A DNA stretch of 64,000 bases from positions 34,291 to 98,290 of the forward strand of contig NZ_BOPH01000080.1 in assembly GCF_016863655.1 (NCBI RefSeq). Direction: 5' to 3'. Of this stretch, positions 57,101 to 64,000 are shown piece after piece (position 1 is the first letter of the stretch; each line of letters starts with the position of its first letter). Below the pieces are notes generated by a model that was not told where the DNA came from, made no database searches, and saw only the letters and a list, made by a program, of their open reading frames with translations. The position numbers were made by a program, and so were the translations under genes. Source of the DNA: Virgisporangium ochraceum. GTDB lineage: Bacteria; Actinomycetota; Actinomycetes; Mycobacteriales; Micromonosporaceae.

Positions 57101-57724
57101 CCGGCGACCTGCACCACCGAGGTCACCGACCCGGAGCCGACCAGTTGCGTCCTCGGCGCGGAAGCGGGCGTCAGCTACACCTACACCGTCGTGGCGACCT
57201 CCGGCAGCGGCCCGTCACCGGCGTCCGCGCCCAGCACGGCCGTCACCGTCGAGGCGCCGCAGGCGCCGGCCACCGCGCCGCAGACGAACCTCACGCTGAC
57301 CACGGACCAGGGCGACATCGACACCGCCGCCCCCGGCGAGCAGATCGTCGTCATCGGCACCGGGTTCGCCGCGCACTCCACCGCGACGATCACCATCTAC
57401 TCCACGCCGATCGCGCTCGGCACCGTCGTCACCGACGGCGCTGGCGCGTTCAGCAAGGCCGTCACCGTTCCCGCAAACCTCGCCGCCGGCGACCACACGG
57501 TCATCGCGCTCGGCGCCGCACCGGACGGCACCGTCCGCGCGATGAAACTCGCGGTGACCGTCGCAGCCGACAATGACGACGATCTGCCGGTCACAGGCCC
57601 GGACGCGGTCCGGCTGGCGCTCCTCGGCCTGCTCACCATCGCGGTCGGCATCGCCGTGAGCCGGATGGCCCGGTCCGGGCGGACGTCAGGGACCGCGGTC
57701 GGGGCCCACCGCCGGCGTGGGTGA
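54158..57724 (+). CDS. LPxTG cell-wall-anchored surface protein with Gly-rich region and eight Fn3 domains
   Basis: 1188 residues from an ATG with GGGAGGTGCGG upstream. A signal peptide (to about residue 42, TAHATT) is followed by a beta-type domain and a Gly-rich region (about 80-295) dominated by G-G-G-G and D-G-G runs. Eight fibronectin-III-like repeats follow (about 312-1040), each with P-x-A-P-T, TGYTATS and GLTNGTPYTFTV blocks. Seven of them carry a C-x4-C pair (GTCAASPCTV). An IPT-like domain (about 1044-1135) precedes LPVTG (residue 1143), a hydrophobic helix and Arg-rich tail, so sortase should attach it to peptidoglycan. It is probably an adhesin or matrix-binding protein. A TTGCAC-16-TAACCT promoter may lie at 54046-54073. 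Confidence 0.92.
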   Translation: MTLVDIARRHRSAVRRSASMCAIAALVTVGAVWALPTAHATTSPCTDNTTPTLLSTVTCTTPGTLTLSVPNGTSTVDVTVVGAGGGGGYPSGSHAGGNAAQVTGTATLPANTAHLLVVVGAGGAGDNVGAGGGGGGGSAVMALDAGNALLAKLVIAGGGGGGADDGAGGDSGADGSTSAGTYAFPGKAASGASGGDGGGGYSEMTEAPVSPAADGGDDNPATATVAAGGAGRAYGGSTTGGDGGGGYGGGGGGGAGDFDPSYYSAGGGGGSSHVSAALGGAAPSIKNGTGGSAGNDGSNGSVELTFNGLTAPDPPTGVSAARGNGQATVTFTPPASNGGATITGYTATSSPGGHTGTCAASPCTVTGLTNGTPYTFTVHATNSQGDSAESSASAAVTPSTVPGPPTAVSATAGAAQASVAFTAPAADGGAAVTGYTATSNPGGLTGTCGASPCTVTGLTNGTPYTFTVTATNVAGTSTASAASTPAVTPTAAPGAPTIGTASPGDTQASVAFTAPADTGGATITGYTATSDPGGYTGTCAASPCTVNGLTNGVAYTFTVTATNATGTSAASAASNSITPAAVPGAPTAVGATAGAGQATVTFTAPAGDGGATITGYTATSSPGGHTGTCSASPCTVTGLTNGTAYTFTVHATNAIGDSVESAASTPAVTPTAVPAAPTIGTATPADAQVSVAFVAPADTGGQPITGYTTTSSPGGLTASCSASPCVVTGLTNGTPYTFTVTATNATGTSAASAASTSVTPAAVPGAPTGVTGTRGDASASVAFTPPASNGGSAVTGYTATASPGGATGTCSASPCTVTGLTNGTSYTFTVRATNSTGSSAASDPSAPVLVAAVPDAPTAVAAVAANAQASVTFTAPADTGGQPVTGYTVTSSPGGVTASCASSPCTVTGLTNSTAYTFTVHATNSVGDSAESTPSTAVTPLPPPPAPAAPTATPAASAVTVSWPASAAANVTGYTVTANPGPATCTTEVTDPEPTSCVLGAEAGVSYTYTVVATSGSGPSPASAPSTAVTVEAPQAPATAPQTNLTLTTDQGDIDTAAPGEQIVVIGTGFAAHSTATITIYSTPIALGTVVTDGAGAFSKAVTVPANLAAGDHTVIALGAAPDGTVRAMKLAVTVAADNDDDLPVTGPDAVRLALLGLLTIAVGIAVSRMARSGRTSGTAVGAHRRRG
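55091..57000 (+). repeat. Array of seven near-identical Fn3-coding repeats
   Basis: Units begin near 55091, 55361, 55637, 55904, 56180, 56447 and 56720, about 270 bp each, with stretches of the core strongly conserved at DNA level (for example GTGACCGGGCTGACCAACGG in several units). A more diverged eighth domain follows from 56996. The array lies wholly inside the surface-protein gene. Such repeats can gain or lose units by recombination and also create long misleading frames on both strands. Confidence 0.85.
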
Positions 57725-57860
57725 CCGTTACCGACGCGAGGTCGTGGAGCCGTCAGCGGCCCCGACCGACCTGAGCAATTCTGTAGAACGCTACAGGCCC
57801 GGTGTTCCATCGATGTTCCACGACCCCGTCCTGACCGGTTCCTGCAGGTGGAGTTGCCGC

Positions 57861-59612
57861 ATGCTGGTCCTGGCCGCGGCCGCGGAGCCTCTGGGCAGCC
57901 GGTCGCTCCTCGACCGGGCGGCCGGACTCCTCGGGATCGACCCGGCCGCGGCCGACCCGGCCGTCGAGGCGGGTCTGCTCCAGCTGCGGAGCCGGGTCGA
58001 GTTCGCCCACCCGCTCGTCCGGTCCGTGGTCTACCGGGCCGCGCCCGCCGACGACCGTCGCCGCGTCCATCACGTTCTGGCGCTGGCGACCGACGGCGAT
58101 ACCGACCCCGACCGTCGCGCCTGGCACCGCGCCCGCGCGACCGCCGGTCCCGACGAGCGGATCGCCACCGAGCTGGAGGAGTCCGCGGGCCGCGCGCAGG
58201 CGCGCGGCGGCCTCGCGGCGGCGGCCGCTTTCCTGCGGACGGCGGCGACGTTGACGCAGGATCCCGCGCGACGCGCCGAGCGGGCCTTGGCCGGCGCCGA
58301 GGCGAGCCTGCGGGCCGGCGCCTTCGACGCGACGCTCGAACTGCTCACCGACGCCGAGGCCGGGCCGGTCGACGACCTTCGGCGTGCCCGGATCGACCTG
58401 CTGCGTGGGCAGGTCGCCTTCGCCTCCGGGCTCGGCAGCGACGCTCCTCCGTTGCTGTTGACGGCCGCCAGGGGCCTGGGGAGGCTCGGCGCCGTCGACG
58501 CTGCCCGCGAGACCTACCTGACCGCGTGGGCCTCGGCCGTGTTCGCCAGCGGCGGGGCCGGCGCCGACACCCTGCCGGAGATCTGCCGTGCCGTCGCGGC
58601 GCTCCCGCCACCGACGGGCGCCGCCCGCCCCGTCGACCTTCTCCTCGACGGGCTCGTCGCGCTGCACACCGATGGACGCGCCGCCGCCGGCCCCGTGCTG
58701 CTCAGAGCCGGCCGCGCCATCGCCGCGGGCGCCATGTCGGTGGAGGACACGCTGCGCTGGGCCTGGCTCGCCACCGCGGCCAGCAGCGCTGTGTGGGACC
58801 ACGACAGCTCGCACGCCATCGCGTCCCGAACGGTGCGGCTCATCCGGGAGGTCGGCGCGCTGGCCCAGCTGCCGGTCGCTCTCGCCGCCCTGGGTACGGC
58901 GACGGCCTGGACCGGTGACTTCCCGGGCGCCGCGGCTCTGGTGGTGGAAGCCGACGCCGTCGCGACGGCGACCGGAAGCGGCATCGCGCCCTATGCGATG
59001 CTCAGAATTTGGCGTTACAGGGGAAGGAAGCCGAAGCCTCCGCCCTGATCGCCGACACGATCAGGCATGCCGCAGCCGGAGGTCAGGGCTTGGCGGCGAC
59101 CAACGCGCACTGGGCGGCCGCCATCCTGTACAACGGTCTGGGCCGCTACGACGAGGCGGTCACCGCGGCCCACCAGGCCACCTCCGACACCGTCGAGCCG
59201 TTCGTGTCGATGTGGGCGCTCCCGGAACTGGTAGAGGCCGCCGTGCGGACGGGAGACGTCGAACTCGCCGGCGACGCGCTCGAACGGCTGGTCGACACGA
59301 CACAACCGTCCGGAACCGACTGGGCGCTCGGTACGGAGGCCCGCTGCCGTGCGCGCCCGCCGCGAACTGGTGGCCGGCGGCGGGCATCCGCGCAAACGAG
59401 GCGACGACGCCGGTGACCAGCTCACCCCACAGGAGGAGCAGATCGCACGTCTCGCCCGCGACGGCCTGTCCAACCCGGAGATCGGTGTACTGCTGTTCCT
59501 CAGCCGCCGCACCGTGGAGTGGCATCTGCGCAAGGTATTCGCCAAGCTCGGCATCAGCTCCCGACGGGAGCTTCGCGCCGCCCTGCCCCAGGCAGCGGAC
59601 ATCGCCGGTTAG
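57861..59612 (+). pseudogene. Decayed LAL-type LuxR regulator
   Basis: The remnant begins mid-protein (LVLAAAAEPLGSRSLLDRAA, RVEFAHPLVRSVVYRAAPAD), after the point where an AAA domain with Walker motifs should stand. A TPR-like middle follows. Near 59008 one base is gained or lost (frame moves to LALQGKEAEASALIADTI). Near 59345 a deletion of roughly 80 codons and another frame change lead into RARRELVAGG and an intact GerE helix-turn-helix (LTPQEEQIARLARDGLSNPE, LSRRTVEWHLRKVFAKLGIS). Three separate lesions make it non-functional. A small CTGTAG/CTACAG hairpin (57781-57796) precedes it. Confidence 0.82.
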
Positions 59613-59799
59613 CGTCGCGCCCTGCCTCGCATCAACCTCCCGTTGAGGCGGGTCACGGGCGACCCGAGTGGTCGGGCTTCTGGGCTGCCGCGGTTCGTCG
59701 ATAGACGATCCAACCTCAACACCGCCCTCGACCGGTACCCGCCTTCCGACCCGGTCCCGGGCCGTGCCAGCCGGCGGGTTGGGGCCTGGACGGCCGGCA

Positions 59800-60010
59800 G
59801 CGTCCGCGGGGTGCTCACGTATGGTTTCGTGCCCTGGACGGGCGGCGGATGTGGAGCAAGGCCCGCAGGCAATACGTCTACTACCGGTGCGGCGTCCGCG
59901 AGCAGCAGCACACCCACCCACCCGCATCTCCATCCGCGAGGACACCCTCCTCGGGTCGGCGACCCGACCGTTCACAGACCGGGTCCTACGCGAGGGCGGC
60001 CGCCAGGACG
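59800..60010 (+). pseudogene. Serine-recombinase zinc-ribbon remnant
   Basis: Within the 580-bp gap between the dead regulator and the chitinase, the plus strand encodes GRRMWSKARRQYVYYRCG and, after a frame change, HPPTRISIREDTLLGSATRP and FTDRVLRE. These match the C-terminal zinc-beta-ribbon end of large serine recombinases (G-R-R-M-x-G, Y-Y-R-C, H-P-x-x-V-R-E-D). The resolvase catalytic domain is absent. It is too short and broken to act and marks a former mobile element. The rest of the gap holds nothing I recognise except the chitinase control sites. Confidence 0.6.
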
Positions 60011-60072
60011 GAGCGCAGCCACTCCGGGAGGGGTCCGTGAGGTTCGTCAACGAATTGAACGAAGGCTATGTC

Positions 60073-60084
60073 TGGACTAGACCA
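60073..60084 (+). promoter_or_regulatory. DasR-responsive-element-like site upstream of chitinase
   Basis: TGGACTAGACCA differs at one base from the core TGGTCTAGACCA of the dre consensus (ACTGGTCTAGACCACT) bound by the GntR-family regulator DasR in Streptomyces. Flanking bases (TC left, GT right) also mostly fit. The site is about 109 bp upstream of the chitinase ATG. Established knowledge: DasR represses chitinase and PTS genes until GlcN-6-phosphate accumulates. Use here is inferred. Confidence 0.65.
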
Positions 60085-60091
60085 GTCGTCA

Positions 60092-60118
60092 ATGCAGGAC
60101 TTAAATTAAGCCCTGCAT
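60092..60118 (+). promoter_or_regulatory. 27-bp AT-rich near-palindrome in chitinase promoter
   Basis: ATGCAGGACTTAA, then A, then TTAAGCCCTGCAT: the two halves mirror each other except for one mismatched position per arm. It is the most A+T-rich spot of the region and lies just downstream of the dre-like site, 75-100 bp before the start codon. It could be an operator for the downstream ROK repressor or cover the -10 region. Confidence 0.5.
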
Positions 60119-60192
60119 CGACTGTCGTCGTGCTGTTCCCGATGCGTGCGGAACCCCGCCCGGTTCCGCGCGCACCCACCCAAGGAGCGTCC

Positions 60193-61584
60193 ATGTCCTC
60201 CCCCTCGGATCCCCGGCGTCGCCGGTCGGCCCTCACGGCCGTCGCCGCCGCGGTGCTCACGGCCGCCGCCGGCGCGGCCGTGACCTTCACCGCCCAGCCC
60301 GCCGCCCATGCGGCCGTGTTCCCCAACGGTTTCCGGAGCATCGGGTACATGCCGTCGTGGGCCGGCAGCGCCAACGGCATCCAGTACAGCAAGCTGACCC
60401 ACATCAACTACGCGTTCGTCCTGCCCAACGGCAGCGGCGGCCTGACCGCCGTGGAGAACCCGTCCAAGCTGCAGTCGATCGTGTCCCAGGCGCACGCCCA
60501 GGGCGTCAAGGTGTCGATCGCGGTCGGCGGCTGGAACGACGGCAACGACTCCGGGTTCGAGGCCATGGCCGGCAACGCCGGCGCCCGGACCACGTTCGTC
60601 AACAACGTCGTCAACCTGATCAACCAGTACAACCTCGACGGCGTCGACATCGACTGGGAGTACCCCGACCCGGGCGCGTCGGCCAGCAACTACACGGCGC
60701 TGATGCAGCAGCTGAGCAGCGCGATGCGCAGCCGGGGCAAGCTGCTCACCGCCGCGGTGGTGTCCGAGGGCGGCACCGCGAACGGCGTGCAGCCGGCCGT
60801 GTTCGGCCTCGTGGACTGGCTGAACATCATGACCTACGACGGCGGCAGCCCGCACGCGAACTACGACTGGTCGGTCAACGCGGTCAACTTCTGGAAGGGG
60901 CGCGGGCTGCCGGCGAACAAGGCGGTCATCGGCGTACCCGTCTACTCGCGGCCCAGCTACTACACGTTCGCCGACCTGGTCTCCCGTGACCCGGCCAACG
61001 CCAACCGCGACTGCACGACGGTCAACGGCTCCACCGAGTGCTACAACGGCCTGACGACGGTGCGCCGCAAGACCCAGTGGGCCATGTCCAACGCGGGCGG
61101 CATCATGTTCTGGGAGCTGTCCCAGGACGCCACCGGCTCCAACTCGCTGGTGAACGAGGCCTACGTCACCGCGATGGGCGGCAGCCAGCCGCCGACCGGT
61201 CGCACCGGTCGCATCACGGGCCTGGCCGGCAAGTGCGTCGACGTCGCCGCCGCCAGCACCGCCAACGGAACGGCGGTGCAGCTCTACACCTGCAACGGCA
61301 CCAACGCGCAGACCTGGACCGTGGGCACCGACGGCACCGTGCGCGCCCTTGGCAAGTGCCTGGACGTCACCTCGGCCGGCACCGCGAACGGCACGCCGAT
61401 CCAGCTCTGGGACTGCAACGGCACCGGCGCACAGGTGTGGCAGCACGACGCCGGCAACAGCACGCTGCGCAACCCGGCGTCGAACCGCTGCCTCGACGTC
61501 ACTGGCAACAGCTCCGCCGACGGCACCCGCCTGCAGATCTGGGACTGCTTCGCCGGCGCGAACCAGCGCTGGACCCTCCCGTAA
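60193..61584 (+). CDS. Secreted GH18 chitinase with C-terminal ricin-B lectin domain
   Basis: 463 residues from an ATG with AAGGAG upstream. A signal peptide (RRRRSALTAVAAAVLTAAAG, cleaved near AAHAA) is followed by a GH18 barrel at about residues 40-325. The substrate strand reads SIAVGGWNDG and the catalytic motif DGVDIDWEYP near residue 150 has its acid Glu; later LNIMTYD and GGIMFWELSQD. Residues 335-463 are a CBM13 trefoil with Q-x-W repeats (NAQTW, GAQVW, NQRWTL) and three K/R-C-L/V-D-V blocks. It should hydrolyse chitin outside the cell. A dre-like operator precedes it and a hairpin follows. Confidence 0.95.
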   Translation: MSSPSDPRRRRSALTAVAAAVLTAAAGAAVTFTAQPAAHAAVFPNGFRSIGYMPSWAGSANGIQYSKLTHINYAFVLPNGSGGLTAVENPSKLQSIVSQAHAQGVKVSIAVGGWNDGNDSGFEAMAGNAGARTTFVNNVVNLINQYNLDGVDIDWEYPDPGASASNYTALMQQLSSAMRSRGKLLTAAVVSEGGTANGVQPAVFGLVDWLNIMTYDGGSPHANYDWSVNAVNFWKGRGLPANKAVIGVPVYSRPSYYTFADLVSRDPANANRDCTTVNGSTECYNGLTTVRRKTQWAMSNAGGIMFWELSQDATGSNSLVNEAYVTAMGGSQPPTGRTGRITGLAGKCVDVAAASTANGTAVQLYTCNGTNAQTWTVGTDGTVRALGKCLDVTSAGTANGTPIQLWDCNGTGAQVWQHDAGNSTLRNPASNRCLDVTGNSSADGTRLQIWDCFAGANQRWTLP

Positions 61585-61594
61585 CCCGTCCGAC

Positions 61595-61623
61595 CGGCGG
61601 CCGTCCATTAAGGACGGCCGCCG
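61595..61623 (+). terminator. Hairpin terminator after chitinase
   Basis: CGGCGGCCGTCC (61595-61606) and GGACGGCCGCCG (61612-61623) pair perfectly over 12 bp with loop ATTAA, starting 10 bp after the chitinase stop. No U-tract. It ends 14 bp before the start of the ROK repressor, so it may also act as an operator or an attenuator for that gene. Confidence 0.75.
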
Positions 61624-61637
61624 TACGATGGCACTCC

Positions 61638-62837
61638 ATGGAACGGACGACGAACCGCACCGTGCGGCTGCGCAACCGGTCCGCACTGCTCTCGGCGCTG
61701 TTCCTGGACGGTCCGTTGACGCGACAGGACCTGGCCCGCCGTACCGGTCTCAGCCAACCGGCCGTCAGCAACCTGATGGGCGAGCTCATCGAGGCCGGGC
61801 TGGTCACCGACGCCGGCGCGCTGGAGTCCGACGGCGGCCGGCCCAGTACGATCCTGCGCGTCGCGCCGCGGTTCGCGCTCGTCGCCGGCGTCGACGTCGG
61901 TGAGACAAGGGTGCGCGTCGAGCTGTTCGACCTGGCCTTCACACAGCTGGCCGGCGTCGACCTCCCGCTCGACGCGACGCCGCCCGACCCGCGCGTCGTG
62001 GTGCGGCACATCGTCGCCGGGCTGACCACCGTCGTGAAGCGGGCGCGGGTGCGCCCCGCCGACGTGCTCGGTGCCGGTGTCGGCGTCTCCGGCGTCGTGG
62101 TGCGCGACCCCGAGGCCGTCGTCCACGCGCAGACGCTGGGCTGGGACGGCGTCCCGCTGGAGCGGATGATCCGGCGCGACGTCGACGTGCCGCTGCACAT
62201 CGACAACGGCGCGAAGACGCACGGCCAGGCCGAGATGTGGTTCGGTGCCGGCCGCGGCGCGCGGCACGCCCTGTTCGCCCTGGTGGGCTCCGGCGTCGGC
62301 GCGGCGGTCGTCACCAACGGGGTCACCTACCGCGGTGCCGCCAGCAGCGCCGGCGAGTGGGGACACACGACCCTGGTCTACGGGGGCCGCCCGTGCCGGT
62401 GCGGCTCCCGCGGCTGCCTCGAGGCCTACGTCGGCGCCGGGGCGGTCGTCGAGCGGTACCGCGAGGCCCGACGGGGGCGCGCCGTACCCGGAGCCGACGA
62501 GGAGTCGAAGATCGCCGCCCTGCTCGCCGCCGCCGACCGCGTGGCGACGGCCCGTCAGGTGCTCGACGACACCGCCGACTACCTCGGTGCCGGCGTGGCG
62601 AACCTGATCAACCTGTTCAACCCCGAGCGGGTCGTCCTCGGCGGCTGGGCGGGCCAGGCGCTCGGTGCCCGGCTCCTACCGCGGATCCGGGCGTCCGCGC
62701 AGCGGCACGCGCTGCGCGAACCGTTCGGACAGGCCACCATCGAGCTCGGTCGGTTGGGGGTCGACGCGGTCGCGTTGGGCGCCGCCACGCTCCCGGTGGC
62801 CGGGCTCGTCGCGTCGGGCGGCGTCCGGACGCGCTGA
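61638..62837 (+). CDS. NagC/XylR-type ROK transcriptional repressor
   Basis: The 399-residue protein has an N-terminal winged helix (about residues 10-65; LTRQDLARRTGLSQPAVSNL) and a ROK sugar-binding domain. The latter has a VDVGETRVRVELFD phosphate-loop relative, an IDNGAKTHGQAE motif, the GEWGH motif and the zinc site CRCGSRGCLE near residue 255. This combination is a repressor released by a sugar or sugar phosphate. It lies 53 bp after the chitinase on the same strand, so control of chitin or N-acetylglucosamine genes is likely (inference). Confidence 0.93.
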   Translation: MERTTNRTVRLRNRSALLSALFLDGPLTRQDLARRTGLSQPAVSNLMGELIEAGLVTDAGALESDGGRPSTILRVAPRFALVAGVDVGETRVRVELFDLAFTQLAGVDLPLDATPPDPRVVVRHIVAGLTTVVKRARVRPADVLGAGVGVSGVVVRDPEAVVHAQTLGWDGVPLERMIRRDVDVPLHIDNGAKTHGQAEMWFGAGRGARHALFALVGSGVGAAVVTNGVTYRGAASSAGEWGHTTLVYGGRPCRCGSRGCLEAYVGAGAVVERYREARRGRAVPGADEESKIAALLAAADRVATARQVLDDTADYLGAGVANLINLFNPERVVLGGWAGQALGARLLPRIRASAQRHALREPFGQATIELGRLGVDAVALGAATLPVAGLVASGGVRTR

Positions 62838-62850
62838 GGTCCGACGCCGT

Positions 62851-63654
62851 TCAGTCCGCGCGGAACGCGAGTCCGGCGGCGTCCATCGCCTCCCGCAGCC
62901 GGGCCAGGGCGTACGGTCCGACGCCGGGCAGGGCCTGGACCTCGGCCGCGCTGAGCCCGGTCACCTGTTCCAGCCGCGTGACGCCGTGCGCGGTGAGCGC
63001 GCGGGTCGCGCTGGCGCCCAGCCGTGGCAGCGGGGTGCCGGGCTCGGGTTCCGGCCGGTCGCGGCCCGGCCGGAGATGACCCTCGTGGTCGAGGACGGCC
63101 GCGCCGCGGGCCGAGAGCCGGTACCCGATGTCGAGGGACTCGGTCAGGCCGCGCTCCTTGAGCTTGCGCACGTTCTGTTTGAACGACGGGGTGTCGCGGC
63201 CCATCCGGTGGGCGAGGTCGGGTGCCCGGGTGGCCGGAAGCTCGTCGATCAGCAGGAGCGTCGCCCGGGTCCACGGTCCGGTCGGCGAGGCGCGGTCGAG
63301 CCGGTCGAGCCACTGCCGGATCGCGCCGATCTCGTCCGGGTCGGGCACCGCCTCCCGCAGCTCGTGCCGCGGGTCGGCGCCCGCATACCGCAGCCCGATC
63401 CGGTACACCGGCCGCTCCGGATGGACCCGGTCCAACCCCTGCCGCAGCGCGACCAGCGACGGCGCGCCGGCCCGGCGCGCGTCGGCGGCGGTGAGCGACC
63501 GCACCGGAACGCGGTCGACGGACGTCACCTCGACCAGCCCGACCGCGGTGCGCATCCGGGTGCCGGCCCTGACCCGCGGCCGCTCCCACCGGCGGAACGC
63601 GAGATCGATCTCGCCGGCCCGGATCGCCGTCAGCTCGGCGGGTCGCATCTGCAC
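62851..63654 (-). CDS. ASCH-like domain plus helix-hairpin-helix protein
   Basis: The protein has about 267 residues from a GTG (ATG two codons in is an alternative). The N-terminus (MRPAELTAIRAGEIDLAFRR, WERPRVRAGT, GLVEVTSV) resembles the ASCH/PUA-like RNA-binding fold. The middle is a winged-helix-like segment (TRAPDLAHRMGRDTPSFKQN, VRKLKERGL). The C-terminal 50 residues contain a helix-hairpin-helix (VTGLSAAEVQALPGVGPYAL) as in DNA-repair proteins. It probably binds nucleic acid in the cytoplasm; role unknown. Convergent with the ROK gene, 13 bp apart. Confidence 0.85.
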   Translation of the reverse strand: MQMRPAELTAIRAGEIDLAFRRWERPRVRAGTRMRTAVGLVEVTSVDRVPVRSLTAADARRAGAPSLVALRQGLDRVHPERPVYRIGLRYAGADPRHELREAVPDPDEIGAIRQWLDRLDRASPTGPWTRATLLLIDELPATRAPDLAHRMGRDTPSFKQNVRKLKERGLTESLDIGYRLSARGAAVLDHEGHLRPGRDRPEPEPGTPLPRLGASATRALTAHGVTRLEQVTGLSAAEVQALPGVGPYALARLREAMDAAGLAFRAD

Positions 63655-63723
63655 GCCGCCCAGTTCAGCACACCCGCGGCCCGCCGGTTCCAGGTGATCC
63701 CGTTCCCCGGGTGGCCGCCGGCA

Positions 63724-63815
63724 CCGCCTCGACGGTCTGCGGGCCGTACACGCCGTCGGCCGAGCCGCGGTAGTAGCCGGCGTCGGCGAGGGAGGTCTGC
63801 AGGGCGGACCGCCCG
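63724..63815 (-). pseudogene. Peptidoglycan-binding-domain fragment
   Basis: The reverse strand encodes RSALQTSLADAGYYRGSADG and VYGPQTVEAV, which is the core of a PG_binding_1 domain (L-Q-x-x-L-x-x-x-G-Y-Y-x-G-x-x-D-G-x-x-G-P-x-T). No signal peptide or catalytic domain adjoins it, and the frame soon loses similarity on both sides. It is a remnant of a cell-wall enzyme or phage-type lysin gene. Confidence 0.5.
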
Positions 63816-63843
63816 CAACGAGTCCGATGGTAGCTGAGTGGAC

Positions 63844-64000
63844 TCAAAGTATTTCAATGCATATCACACCGGCATCCAATCCGATGGCCAGTCTGTTCTC
63901 GATCGCAGTGCACGCGAAAACCGGATGGTGTGTCGGGATGCGGTAGAGGGAGATGCCTTGAAGAGGATCCCAGACTCGAATGGACTGGTCGTCGCTTCCC
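63844..64000 (-). CDS. C-terminal end of a WD40-repeat protein (5' end outside window)
   Basis: The last 51 codons or so of a leftward gene entering from the right edge: GSDDQSIRVWDPLQGISLYR, IPTHHPVFACTAIENRLAIG and LDAGVICIEIL before TGA at 63844. S-D-D-x-S-I-R-V-W-D is a classic WD40 blade end. The rest presumably lies beyond the window and may be a STAND-WD40 signalling protein. Base use is clearly more A+T-rich than the neighbours (ATA, ATT, TTG codons), suggesting recent acquisition. Confidence 0.7.
   Translation of the reverse strand, partial: GSDDQSIRVWDPLQGISLYRIPTHHPVFACTAIENRLAIGLDAGVICIEIL

Noticed and set aside
1..64000. tRNA and rRNA genes
   Set aside because: No cloverleaf-like stretch with a T-loop GTTCGA-type box or conserved rRNA segment was recognised while reading both strands; a computed tRNA scan was not possible here.

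Overview
The window is very high in G+C throughout and uses GTG almost as freely as ATG for starts. It carries pafA (Pup ligase), AfsR/SARP-type and LAL-type regulators, a twin-arginine secreted hydrolase, a sortase-anchored surface protein and a chitinase with a DasR-like operator. Together these point to a soil actinomycete (Actinomycetota). Micromonosporaceae or a related sporulating family is my inference; no rRNA or tRNA gene is present to confirm it.

Layout. 1-5.8 kb: C-terminal half of a STAND/TPR regulator (cut by the window edge), a GNAT-like protein, a proline-rich membrane protein coupled to a patatin-like lipase, and a redoxin/AhpD pair read leftwards. 5.9-11.6 kb: a MarR regulator divergent from an SDR, a broken phytanoyl-CoA dioxygenase gene, then a TetR/glycerol-3-phosphate dehydrogenase unit divergent from an alkyl-DHAP-synthase-like flavoenzyme, closed by a 24-bp perfect hairpin. 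11.6-18.1 kb: a tightly overlapping leftward operon (Tat alpha/beta-hydrolase, MMPL, MFS, cNMP-domain/thioredoxin-reductase-like fusion, LuxR-HTH/VOC fusion). 18.2-25 kb: a second leftward operon, with a LAL regulator followed by four alpha/beta-hydrolases and a metallo-hydrolase. 25.3-30.3 kb: DoxX and a cyclic-di-GMP cluster (GGDEF-EAL, PAS-EAL, frameshifted GGDEF). 30.3-38.4 kb: HIT, DUF885, VOC-GNAT, metallo-hydrolase and DUF4132 genes with three damaged genes between them. 38.5-46.5 kb: GtrA-like protein, pafA, SDR, a 600-bp stretch without a recognisable gene, a PucR/CdaR regulator, and a WYL regulator divergent from an epoxide hydrolase. 46.7-53.7 kb: proline-rich membrane protein, HerA-like ATPase, a deletion scar joining two truncated divergent genes, and an ATP-grasp gene divergent from a ROK kinase. 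53.7-64 kb: a dead ricin-lectin fragment, a 1188-residue Fn3/LPVTG surface protein, a dead LAL regulator, a serine-recombinase remnant, a chitinase followed by a NagC/ROK repressor, an ASCH/HhH protein and, at the edge, the 3' end of a WD40 gene.

How the genes work together. Most of the window is short regulator-plus-target modules: divergent pairs with palindromes between them (TetR, WYL, ATP-grasp/ROK) and stop/start-overlapping operons. The chitinase, its dre-like site, the ROK repressor and the lectin remnant form a chitin-use neighbourhood beside a cell-wall-anchored Fn3 protein. About ten genes are clearly truncated or frameshifted. They cluster at 25, 28, 33-35, 50-51, 53.7 and 57.8-60 kb and at the right edge, which suggests either an accessory region undergoing decay or, for the single-base lesions, consensus errors in the assembly.
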